NCBI GenBank assembly: GCA_036268995.1
Contig: DATATB010000153.1
Location: 1-5,907, forward strand
Length of the DNA stretch: 5,907 nt
DNA from: DATATB01 sp036268995
Lineage (GTDB): Bacteria; Planctomycetota; Planctomycetia; Pirellulales; PNKZ01
Reading direction: 5' to 3'
The translations under genes and the position numbers were made by a program. The first letter of the stretch is position 1. Each line of letters begins with the position of its first letter. The notes below the pieces were generated by a model that was not told the origin of the DNA, made no database searches, and worked only from the letters and a program-made list of their open reading frames with translations. Positions 1 through 5,569 of this stretch are shown here, in pieces.

Positions 1-6
1 CGCAGC

Positions 7-51
7 GTCCTTCTCCCTCTGGGAGAAGGTGGCCGTTAGGCCGGATGAGGG
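7..51 (+). repeat. Hairpin-forming interspersed repeat, copy 1
   Basis: A 45-nt unit whose first part is a perfect palindrome: 9-nt arms CCTTCTCCC (9-17) and GGGAGAAGG (21-29) around a TCT loop. It is followed by GTGGC and ends in GGATGAGGG. A second, inverted copy lies at 120-167. Similar CTTCTCCC/GGGAGAAG units are, from memory, scattered between genes in many planctomycete and other GC-rich genomes. No T-run follows the hairpin on either strand, so a factor-independent terminator is not supported. Confidence 0.75.
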
Positions 52-119
52 CGATCGCGCTGTCGAGCTAAGGTCCACTCATTCCGGCTGTTGGTGAAGG
101 TTGACGCCTTGGTCGCGTC

Positions 120-167
120 CCCTCATCCGTCGGCTGCGCCGCCACCTTCTCCCGGAGGGAGAAGGAC
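120..167 (-). repeat. Hairpin-forming interspersed repeat, copy 2 (inverted)
   Basis: A 48-nt unit that, read on the minus strand, matches the copy at 7-51 over nearly its whole length. The main difference is a 3-nt longer and altered centre (GGCGGCGCAGCCGA against GGCCGTTAGGCC). It keeps 9-nt arms CCTTCTCCC (145-153) and GGGAGAAGG (157-165) around a GGA loop. It lies 20 nt beyond the cyclophilin stop codon and could form a 3'-end stem in that transcript. The 68-nt spacer between the copies (52-119) shows no gene. Confidence 0.75.
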
Positions 168-187
168 TTTGAGTACGCGCCTCGGCC

Positions 188-724
188 TCACTCCGGCTTT
201 TCGATCAGCGTGGCGGAGTTGATCTTCACGGGCTCTTTCGGCCGGTCCTGGGCGGCGGTGGCGACGTTGCCGATGGCTTTGACGACGTCGAGGCTCTCTT
301 GATCGGCCGTGCGGCCAAAGGCTGTGTACTGCTTGTCGAGATGCGGCACGCGCTCGAGGCAAATGAAAAACTGCGAGCCGGCCGAGTTGGGATCGCTGGT
401 CCGGGCCATCGATAGCACGCCGGGCTCGTGCTTGGTGGCATTGAACTCGGCGGGAATCGTGTAGCCCGGGCCGCCGGTGCCGGTGCCCAGCGGACAGCCG
501 CCTTGGATCATGAAGCTCTTGATGACGCGGTGAAACGTCGTGCCGTTGTAATAGCCGATCTTCGCCAAGGCCAGCATGTTCTCGCAGTGCCCGGGAGCCA
601 CGTCCGGCAGCATGTCCAGCCGGATCTTCCCCAGCGTCGTATCCAGTTCGATCTGATAAGCGTGCTTTTTGAAGTCCAGGGTCTTGCGAGCGTCGTCGAC
701 TTCTTTTTTGCGGTTGGCGGCCAC
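188..724 (-). CDS. Cyclophilin-type peptidyl-prolyl cis-trans isomerase
   Basis: A 178-residue single-domain cyclophilin that catalyses cis-trans isomerisation of X-Pro bonds. It has no signal peptide or membrane segment, so it is probably cytosolic. The core is recognisable from GYYNGTTFHRVIKSFMIQGG, the GTGTGGPGY loop, LSMART and SAGSQFFICL. Catalytic-site equivalents of human CypA are Arg66 (R55), Phe71 (F60), Gln74 (Q63) and Phe120 (F113). The CypA Trp121 position is His128 and the His126 position is Tyr133, so low cyclosporin affinity is expected. The GTG at 724 is chosen because AGGAG (733-737) sits 8 nt upstream. A TTG at 766 would add 14 residues directly after a TGA but lacks that site. 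The N-terminal 20 residues are charged and lie outside the fold. It is divergent from ispD. The alternative frame at its start is described separately. Confidence 0.93.
   Translation of the reverse strand: MAANRKKEVDDARKTLDFKKHAYQIELDTTLGKIRLDMLPDVAPGHCENMLALAKIGYYNGTTFHRVIKSFMIQGGCPLGTGTGGPGYTIPAEFNATKHEPGVLSMARTSDPNSAGSQFFICLERVPHLDKQYTAFGRTADQESLDVVKAIGNVATAAQDRPKEPVKINSATLIEKPE
703..709 (-). other. Possible -1 slippery heptamer or homopolymer indel site
   Basis: The minus strand reads A AAA AAG, the heptamer used in dnaX frameshifting. It is phased with the open frame that runs from about 876 through this point (codons GCA AAA AAG), not with the cyclophilin frame (CGC AAA AAA GAA). A -1 slip here would join that upstream frame to the cyclophilin frame at Glu8. 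One extra A would do the same at DNA level. There is no supporting start codon or stimulatory structure, so this is only a candidate. Confidence 0.2.
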
Positions 725-732
725 GGCTTCTG

Positions 733-737
733 CTCCT
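733..737 (-). promoter_or_regulatory. Ribosome binding site of the cyclophilin gene
   Basis: AGGAG on the minus strand, 8 nt before the GTG at 724. This strong Shine-Dalgarno match decides the start in favour of GTG 724 over the in-frame TTG at 766. Confidence 0.7.
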
Positions 738-852
738 GAAATAAGTCGTAGGGGTCGTCGGTCCAATCAAGATGGTAACCGCCGCTTCGCTTGACGGCGA
801 GTTTCGGAAGCGGACAATCGAAGCCGGGCCGAGAATTTTTTCTAAGAATGTT

Positions 853-925
853 GACCACGGATTTCACGGATACCACGGATGGGAAGGCGATTCTTCATCC
901 GTGCCCATCCGTGAAATCCGTGGTC
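853..925. repeat. Inverted repeat with 19-bp perfect arms
   Basis: The arms GACCACGGATTTCACGGAT (853-871) and its exact reverse complement (907-925) enclose 35 nt. Inside, CACGGATG (874-881) pairs with CATCCGTG (896-903), so the stem can be extended inward. CACGGAT also recurs within each arm. The unit resembles a 'CCACGGATTTCACGGAT' spacer family that I recall from planctomycete genomes. The right arm ends 20 nt before the T8 run, which argues against a terminator. Confidence 0.85.
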
Positions 926-952
926 GCTCCTCCTCTTAATCTCGTTTTTTTT

Positions 953-957
953 GAGGA
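953..957 (+). promoter_or_regulatory. Ribosome binding site of ispD
   Basis: GAGGA lies 9 nt before the GTG at 967 but only 3 nt before the alternative TTG at 961. The spacing favours the GTG start. Confidence 0.6.
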
Positions 958-966
958 ACATTGTCC

Positions 967-1707
967 GTGGCTACCTTTGCCGTAATCCTGCCGGCGGCCG
1001 GCAAAAGCAGCCGCTTCAAGGACAAGAACTACAAAAAGCCGTTCGCGCCGCTCGACAATCGGGCCGTCTGGCTGCACTCGGCCGAAAAATTCCTGCATCG
1101 CAAGGACGTCAAGCAACTGCTGGTCGTCATTTCGCCCGAGGATCGCGAGTATTTTGACTTCAAGTTTTCGTCCAACGTCACCATCCTGGGCATCGACGTC
1201 GTGACCGGCGGCAAGGAGCGGGCCGATTCGATCGAAAACGCACTGGCCCGGGTCAAGGCCGACATCGACTTCGTGGCCGTGCACGACGCCGCCCGGCCCT
1301 GCATTGCCGACGAATGGATCACGCGCGTGTTCGAAGCCGCCGAACGCACCGGGGCGGCCATCCTGGGCATTCCGGTCGGCAGCACGCTGAAGCGCGTCGG
1401 CGGCGATCAGAAGATCGTCGAGACCGTGCCGCGCGAACACTTGTGGGAGGCCCAAACGCCGCAGGTCTTTCGCCGGCAGTTGCTGCTCGATGCCTATGCC
1501 AAGCGGCAAAACTTCGTGGCCACCGATGACGCTCAACTGGTCGAAAAGCTCGGCCAGCCGGTGTCGGTCGTCACCGGCTCGCCGGTCAACCTCAAGATCA
1601 CGACGTACGAAGATCTACGCCTGGCCGAGCAGGCCTTGAAGGCGATGCCCAAGCCGAAGTTCACGAATGCGGCCCATCCGTTCGCGGATGACGACATGTG
1701 GCGATGA
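967..1707 (+). CDS. ispD: 2-C-methyl-D-erythritol 4-phosphate cytidylyltransferase
   Basis: IspD transfers CMP from CTP to 2-C-methyl-D-erythritol 4-phosphate, giving CDP-methylerythritol in the non-mevalonate (MEP) isoprenoid pathway. It is a soluble cytosolic enzyme. The 246-residue protein opens with the nucleotide-binding loop LPAAGKSSRF (Arg16) and the KKPF segment (Lys23/24). It then shows GGKERADSI (81-89), VHDAARP (to 111), VPREHLWEAQTPQVFR (Arg156; TPQ 164-166), ATDDAQLVE and NLKITTYEDL (Lys210). Arg16, Lys23/24, Arg156 and Lys210 match the E. coli catalytic residues Arg20, Lys27, Arg157 and Lys213. A tail of about 20 residues (PKPKFTNAAHPFADDDMWR) follows the usual end and looks unstructured. 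The GTG at 967 is preferred on ribosome-site spacing; TTG at 961 would add two residues. No ispF is fused or adjacent. tyrS follows 59 nt downstream and may be cotranscribed. Confidence 0.95.
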   Translation: MATFAVILPAAGKSSRFKDKNYKKPFAPLDNRAVWLHSAEKFLHRKDVKQLLVVISPEDREYFDFKFSSNVTILGIDVVTGGKERADSIENALARVKADIDFVAVHDAARPCIADEWITRVFEAAERTGAAILGIPVGSTLKRVGGDQKIVETVPREHLWEAQTPQVFRRQLLLDAYAKRQNFVATDDAQLVEKLGQPVSVVTGSPVNLKITTYEDLRLAEQALKAMPKPKFTNAAHPFADDDMWR

Positions 1708-1717
1708 AAACAATGCG

Positions 1718-1743
1718 GAATGATGAATGCTGAATGATGAATG
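1718..1743 (+). repeat. Short tandem repeat GAATGATGAATG x2
   Basis: The 12-mer GAATGATGAATG occurs at 1718-1729 and 1732-1743 with a 14-nt period, filling most of the ispD-tyrS gap. It contains several ATG triplets, two of them in frame with tyrS (1734 and 1737), which creates a spurious longer reading frame. An 8-mer, CAATGCGG, flanks it at 1711-1718 and 1757-1764. Similar 'GGAATGATGAATGCTGAATG' spacers are, from memory, frequent in planctomycete genomes. Confidence 0.8.
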
Positions 1744-1751
1744 AAGAACAC

Positions 1752-1756
1752 GGAAG
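1752..1756 (+). promoter_or_regulatory. Probable ribosome binding site of tyrS
   Basis: GGAAG lies 10 nt before the ATG at 1767. It is a modest match, but it supports this start over the repeat-encoded ATGs at 1734 and 1737. Confidence 0.45.
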
Positions 1757-1766
1757 CAATGCGGCG

Positions 1767-3050
1767 ATGGTGGATGTGGTCGACGAGCTGCGCTGGCGCG
1801 GGCTGGTGCATCAGACGACTGACGATGCGGGATTGCCGGGCTGGTTGAACGCGGCGAGCCGCACGGTGTATGCCGGCTTCGATCCTACGGCCGATAGCCT
1901 GCACGTGGGCCACCTGGTGGCGCTGATGATTCTGCGACGCTTTCAAAAAGCCGGGCACAAGCCGATCGCGCTCGTCGGCGGCGCCACCGGCATGATCGGC
2001 GATCCCAGCGGCAAGAGCGAAGAGCGGAACTTACTGTCGCTCGAGACGCTCGAGTCCAACGTGGCCGCCATGAGCGGGCAGATGCGGCGGTTCCTGGATT
2101 TTGGCGACGCGCCCAACGCCGCGCTGCTGGTGAACAATTTTGATTGGATGAGCCGGTTCAGTTACTTGGAGTTCTTGCGCGATATCGGCAAGAATTTTCC
2201 CGTCAACGTGATGCTGGCGAAGGACTCGGTCAAAAGCCGGCTCGAGCGCAGCGACAGCGGGCTGAGCTTCACCGAGTTCAGCTATATGCTGTTGCAAGCC
2301 TACGACTTCGTGCATCTCAATCGTCACTACGGCTGCCAGTTGCAAGTCGGCGGCAGCGATCAATGGGGCAATATCACCGCCGGCATCGATCTGGCCCGAC
2401 GCATGCACTCGGTCCAGCTCTATGGACTGACGTGTCCGCTGCTCACCAAGAGCGACGGCACGAAGATGGGCAAAACCGAGTCGGGCGCCCTGTGGCTTTC
2501 GCCTGAGCGGACCAGTGCCTTTCAATTTTACCAGTACTGGATCAACGTCGACGACGCCGACGCCGGCAAATGCCTGCGCTACTTCACTGACCTGGGGCGT
2601 GAAGAAATCCTGGCGCTGGACGAAGCCCGCGGGCGCGATCCCGGCAAGCGCGACAGTCAGCGCCGGCTGGCCGAAGAGATCACGCGGCTGGTGCATGGTC
2701 CCGAGGGTTTGGCCAAAGCCCAGCGAGCGACCGCCATCTTGTTCGGCGCAGAAATCGACGCCTTGTCCGATAGCGAGCTGGGCGAGATTTTTGCCGACGT
2801 GCCCAGCCGGCAGCTCGAGCGCCAGGTCCTCAGCGATGGTTCGCTGACGATCGTCGATGCCTTGGCGGCGGCCGGGCTGGCAGCCAGCAAGGGCGAAGCC
2901 CGGCGGCTGGTCACGCAGGGTGGCGTGTATCTCAACAATCGGCGCGAAAGCGATGCCGCCCGGGCCTTGGCCGCGGCCGATCTAGCCAGCGAAACCATGC
3001 TGGTGCTGCGAACCGGCAAGAAGAAGTACGCGTTGTTGCGGTTTGTCTGA
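1767..3050 (+). CDS. tyrS: Tyrosyl-tRNA synthetase
   Basis: A class I aminoacyl-tRNA synthetase that charges tRNA-Tyr with tyrosine in the cytosol. From the chosen start it is 427 residues, close to the 424 of E. coli TyrS. The Rossmann catalytic domain shows YAGFDPTADSLHVGHL, with the HIGH-type signature HVGH at 46-49, then GGATGMIGDPSGK and QVGGSDQWGNITAG (from 193). KMGKT at 233-237 is the KMSKS-type loop, followed by SGALWL. An alpha-helical anticodon-binding region follows. A C-terminal S4 RNA-binding domain begins at about 360 (LTIVDALAAAGLAASKGEARRLV) and ends in GKKKYALLRFV. The ATG at 1767 is chosen because GGAAG (1752-1756) lies 10 nt upstream and the residues encoded before it come from the tandem repeat. 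It ends 35 nt from the convergent kinase gene. Confidence 0.96.
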   Translation: MVDVVDELRWRGLVHQTTDDAGLPGWLNAASRTVYAGFDPTADSLHVGHLVALMILRRFQKAGHKPIALVGGATGMIGDPSGKSEERNLLSLETLESNVAAMSGQMRRFLDFGDAPNAALLVNNFDWMSRFSYLEFLRDIGKNFPVNVMLAKDSVKSRLERSDSGLSFTEFSYMLLQAYDFVHLNRHYGCQLQVGGSDQWGNITAGIDLARRMHSVQLYGLTCPLLTKSDGTKMGKTESGALWLSPERTSAFQFYQYWINVDDADAGKCLRYFTDLGREEILALDEARGRDPGKRDSQRRLAEEITRLVHGPEGLAKAQRATAILFGAEIDALSDSELGEIFADVPSRQLERQVLSDGSLTIVDALAAAGLAASKGEARRLVTQGGVYLNNRRESDAARALAAADLASETMLVLRTGKKKYALLRFV

Positions 3051-3085
3051 CCGGCGAGTTTCCGGCGTCATGTCCGGCCCGGCGC

Positions 3086-4735
3086 TCAAGCCACCGTTTC
3101 CACGCTGGCGCATTTGCCTCGTGCAGATCCCGGCGGATTTTCGCGCCACCATTGCCGAGCTTGCTCCGCCGTCCAACCCGATGCGCAGGAACAAGCGTCC
3201 AAGGCCGCTCGTAAACTTTCCGCGCTCGAAAATCGATCGGCCGGCGCCTTTGCCAGGCAACGCAGCAGGACTTCTTCGAGGTCGAGCGGGACACTGGGAC
3301 GCAGCAGCGAGGGGCGAGTCGCAGCCTGGTGCGCATGAGCGGCATGCAGCTCCTTGATCCATCGTCCGCCAAACGGCGGGCGACCGATCAGCAGGAAGTA
3401 GCCCACCGCGCCGACGGCATAAATGTCGCTGCGCACGTCGGCAGTCGCATAGTCCGAAAACTGCTCGGGAGCCATGTACTGCGGGCTGCCGCCGAAGCTG
3501 CTGAGATCGGCGACCGGGTCGACCCCGCCTTGGCGAACAAGGCCGAAATCGAGCAACTTCGCAAAGTCGTACATGCCGCCTCGCTCGGCGGCAAAAATAT
3601 TGCTCGGCTTGATGTCGCGATGCACCATGCCGCTGGCGTGGGCCTCGCCCAGCGCGCCGCAGATTTGCCGCAGCAGATAAACCACACGCTCGGGCAACAG
3701 GGGGCCGAATTCTTTGACGAGCTGATCGAGGTTCATGCCGCGCAGCAGCCCCATGACGTAGTACAGCGTGCCGTCGGCGGCCCGGCCGAAGTCATAGATT
3801 TCGACCGTATTGCAATGCGACAAGCGCGCGGTTGCCCGAACTTCGGCTTCGAAACGCTCGATCGTTTGTTCGTCGAGGCTGCGGTCGGGCCGGATCAGCT
3901 TGACGGCACATGGCCGCTTGAGCAGCAGATGATCGGCGCGAAAGACCTCTCCCATCCCGCCGCCGCCGATGCGCTCGGCGAGCACGTATTGCCCGAAACG
4001 CCGGCCTTCGAATGCGATCTGGCGCGTGCGATAGATCAAATGCGCGGCATACACGGCGGCAACGGCGGCCACCAGCGGCAGGACGGAGAAGCCATACTCC
4101 TGGTCCCTTGCAAAGACGCTGCTGACGTCCGCGCGGAAGCACCGCAGGCCCGTGAGCAGCACCTCCGGCGCACAGCCGATCGGTAGCAGTTGCGCCGCCG
4201 CGCGCCGCCACGGCATGGGAATGAACAAGCCGTACGTCAGCACCAGCAGCACCCAACCGCCCATGTATCCCTGCTGCACGGCGGTCAGCGAGATCACGTC
4301 GCCGGCATTGGCGAAATGGATGATCCTGCCGGACATCATCGTCGCGATATAAGCGACCAGGTCCAACAAAAGCGCCAGCTCCAATCCGTGCAGGGCCCGT
4401 GCGGTGAGTCCCTGCCTCCAGCGCACCGCCGCATAACACGCGGCGACGACCAGGATGGCGGCGATACGAAAACCGAGCAGGATATGATCGACGAACACGA
4501 ACCAGCTGAGTGCGAAGAAAAAGCAGAGCATCGCGAGGTTTACCAGCGCATAAGCCTGCAACCGCGAACGCAGCAACAGCGCGGTTTCGTCGGCGAAGGT
4601 GCGCGTCGGCCCTGCGACGAGCTCCACGTCGCTGTGCGAAGCGCCGATCGCCGGCTGTCCTAAGCCCAGCCACTGCTGCCAGCGCGTCAGCTTTTTGGCC
4701 GTTTCCTGCGGGAGGCGTGTGGAGCTGAGTTCCAT
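3086..4735 (-). CDS. Membrane Ser/Thr protein kinase, C-terminal Hanks domain
   Basis: A 549-residue kinase with unusual order: a cytoplasmic N-terminus (about 1-60), five or six predicted membrane segments (about 62-82, 84-104, 117-135, 156-174, possibly 178-196, 215-235), then the kinase at about 250-515. The kinase appears intact: glycine loop IGGGGMGEV (256-264), ATP lysine Lys279 in CAVKL, likely helix-C Glu298, catalytic loop HRDIKPSN (Asp374, Lys376, Asn379), DFG (396-398), APE (422-424), SDIYAVG Asp437 and the C-lobe DRF (Arg501). It should phosphorylate Ser/Thr on cytoplasmic targets. There is no periplasmic PASTA, TPR or other sensor domain, so any signal would be sensed by the membrane block. 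The Trp-rich tail WTAEQARQWWRENP (521-534) recalls planctomycete kinases. The start lies 32 nt after the carbonic anhydrase stop and lacks a good ribosome site, so translational coupling is possible. Substrate is unknown. Confidence 0.93.
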   Translation of the reverse strand: MELSSTRLPQETAKKLTRWQQWLGLGQPAIGASHSDVELVAGPTRTFADETALLLRSRLQAYALVNLAMLCFFFALSWFVFVDHILLGFRIAAILVVAACYAAVRWRQGLTARALHGLELALLLDLVAYIATMMSGRIIHFANAGDVISLTAVQQGYMGGWVLLVLTYGLFIPMPWRRAAAQLLPIGCAPEVLLTGLRCFRADVSSVFARDQEYGFSVLPLVAAVAAVYAAHLIYRTRQIAFEGRRFGQYVLAERIGGGGMGEVFRADHLLLKRPCAVKLIRPDRSLDEQTIERFEAEVRATARLSHCNTVEIYDFGRAADGTLYYVMGLLRGMNLDQLVKEFGPLLPERVVYLLRQICGALGEAHASGMVHRDIKPSNIFAAERGGMYDFAKLLDFGLVRQGGVDPVADLSSFGGSPQYMAPEQFSDYATADVRSDIYAVGAVGYFLLIGRPPFGGRWIKELHAAHAHQAATRPSLLRPSVPLDLEEVLLRCLAKAPADRFSSAESLRAALDACSCASGWTAEQARQWWRENPPGSARGKCASVETVA

Positions 4736-4767
4736 GCGGCAACCAATGCCTCAAGTGCGGCGGGAAG

Positions 4768-5448
4768 CTATTCCGCCTCGTCCGGGCCGAGCCGCTCGAG
4801 CAAGCGCGCGGCCAAATGGCGATCGATCCGCTCAAAGGCCCGGCTCTCGCGTTCGTAGGCAAACATTTCGCCCGAGGCGATATCGAACCAGCAGCCGATG
4901 AGCCGCAACTGGCCGCGTCGCACCTGCTCCAGCACGATGGGATAGGTCATCAGATGTTCGAGCTGCACCAGCACGTTGATCTGCGACAACTGATCGTGAG
5001 GGCTGAGGCTCGGATCGAGCGGCCCTTCCTGGTCGAGGCGAAACACGGCCGAAGTGGAATGATGCAGCCACTTGGCCAGATTCGTAATTTCGGCGACGGA
5101 AGCCGGCGCCAGGGCGGCTTTCATCGCGCCGCACTCGGAATGCCCGCAGACGACGATGCTGCGCACTTTGAGCAGCAGCACCGCATATTCGATGGCGCTG
5201 GCCTCCGACAAGTCGCCGGTCGAGGTCCCCTCGACCGTGGACGGCGGCACCAAATTGCCCACGTTGCGCATGACAAACAGATCGCCCGGGTCCGTCGAGG
5301 CTAGCAGGTCGGGCACCACGCGGCTATCCGAGCACGTGATAAACAACGCGTCGGGCGCCTGGCCGCGCGAGAGCGTTTTGAACTGCTCGGCATATTGCGG
5401 CAGCAAGCGTTCGCGAAATTCGACAATGCCCTGAATCAACTTGCGCAT
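4768..5448 (-). CDS. Beta-class carbonic anhydrase (CynT/CcaA-like)
   Basis: A zinc enzyme interconverting CO2 and bicarbonate, 226 residues long. Predicted zinc ligands are all present: Cys39 and Asp41 in ITCSDSRV, His103 and Cys106 in VCGHSECGAMK. Asp41/Arg43 form the usual catalytic dyad. The start MRKLIQGIVEFRERLLPQY, PGDLFVMRNVGN and the C-terminal NVLVQLEHLMTYPIVLEQV and CWFDIASGEMFAYE segments match the CynT / cyanobacterial CcaA branch. No signal peptide is seen, so it is cytosolic. The ATG at 5448 is chosen for AGGAAA 8 nt upstream and because it matches the family N-terminus; a TTG at 5523 would add 25 unrelated residues read from the hairpin repeat. It lies between a bestrophin-like channel gene (118 nt upstream) and the kinase (32 nt downstream), all on one strand. 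No cynS or cynX is visible, so a cyanate operon is not supported. Confidence 0.95.
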   Translation of the reverse strand: MRKLIQGIVEFRERLLPQYAEQFKTLSRGQAPDALFITCSDSRVVPDLLASTDPGDLFVMRNVGNLVPPSTVEGTSTGDLSEASAIEYAVLLLKVRSIVVCGHSECGAMKAALAPASVAEITNLAKWLHHSTSAVFRLDQEGPLDPSLSPHDQLSQINVLVQLEHLMTYPIVLEQVRRGQLRLIGCWFDIASGEMFAYERESRAFERIDRHLAARLLERLGPDEAE

Positions 5449-5456
5449 CGGTGGTT

Positions 5457-5460
5457 TCCT
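5457..5460 (-). promoter_or_regulatory. Ribosome binding site of the carbonic anhydrase gene
   Basis: AGGA on the minus strand, 8 nt before the ATG at 5448. It directly abuts the end of the hairpin repeat copy at 5461-5490, so a stem formed by that repeat would sit just upstream of the ribosome landing site. Confidence 0.65.
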
Positions 5461-5490
5461 TAATGTAGTAAGCTCACTCCGTGAGCCGTA
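5461..5490 (-). repeat. 30-nt hairpin repeat, copy A
   Basis: Read on the minus strand, this begins TACGGCTCACGGAGTGAGCT and ends TACTACATTA. It folds into a 7-bp stem (GGCTCAC / GTGAGCT, the outer pair being G-T) with a GGA loop. It matches the inverted copy at 5540-5569 at 24 of 30 positions, and the stem differs by a paired T-A to A-T change. It lies in the leader of the carbonic anhydrase gene, immediately before the ribosome binding site. Confidence 0.8.
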
Positions 5491-5539
5491 ACTGCTGCCG
5501 GTGAGATCCCTCGCTGCTGCCAATCGTCCGCTATCGAGC

Positions 5540-5569
5540 TACGGCACACGGAGTGTGCCTGCTGCGTTA
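5540..5569 (+). repeat. 30-nt hairpin repeat, copy B
   Basis: Read on the plus strand, this begins TACGGCACACGGAGTGTGCC and ends TGCTGCGTTA. It folds into a perfect 7-bp stem (GGCACAC 5543-5549, GTGTGCC 5553-5559) with a GGA loop. Its last three bases (TTA, 5567-5569) are the TAA stop codon of the minus-strand bestrophin gene. A 49-nt spacer (5491-5539) separates it from copy A. No T-run follows on the minus strand, so it is not a classical terminator. Confidence 0.8.

Larger units (their letters stand above)
725..966. other. Divergent intergenic region, cyclophilin / ispD
   Basis: This 242-bp gap must hold the promoters of both the cyclophilin gene (minus) and ispD (plus). I could not assign convincing -35/-10 elements on either strand. 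It contains the inverted repeat at 853-925, a pyrimidine stretch CTCCTCCTC (927-935) and a T8 run (945-952) just before the ispD ribosome binding site. On the minus strand a frame without stops runs through 725-876. It encodes a plausible-looking peptide including HLDWTDDPYDLFQ, but its only starts are GTG codons inside the repeat. Confidence 0.55.

Noticed and set aside
725..766. TTG start at 766 for the cyclophilin
   Set aside because: It lies directly after an in-frame TGA, has no ribosome site, and GTG 724 has AGGAG at 8 nt.
853..952. Factor-independent terminator (853-925 stem plus T8 at 945-952)
   Set aside because: The T-run starts 20 nt beyond the stem, and there is no plus-strand gene upstream in this window to terminate.
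927..957. CTCCTCCTC (927-935) as an anti-Shine-Dalgarno pairing with GAGGA of ispD
   Set aside because: Only about 5 bp can pair across a loop of 17 nt or more, which is too weak to call a regulatory structure.
895..1536. 213-residue minus-strand open frame opposite ispD
   Set aside because: It is antisense to ispD, whose catalytic motifs are complete, and shows no domain of its own.
3051..3085. Bidirectional terminator between tyrS and the kinase
   Set aside because: The 35-nt gap has several CCGG motifs but no stem of useful length and no T-run on either strand.
3329..4186. 285-residue plus-strand open frame opposite the kinase
   Set aside because: It is a shadow of the kinase gene in GC-rich DNA, with no recognisable domain, while the opposite strand has a complete kinase motif set.
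3792..4862. 356-residue minus-strand open frame overlapping the kinase and carbonic anhydrase
   Set aside because: It is Arg/Ala/Gly-rich with no family motifs and overlaps two well-supported genes in another frame.
4768..5448. Cyanate-detoxification operon (cynTS) suggested by the CynT-like sequence
   Set aside because: No cyanase or cyanate transporter is in the window; CynT similarity reflects the carbonic anhydrase branch only.
5449..5523. N-terminal extension of the carbonic anhydrase to TTG 5523
   Set aside because: The extra residues are read from the hairpin repeat and match no family N-terminus; ATG 5448 has a good ribosome site.
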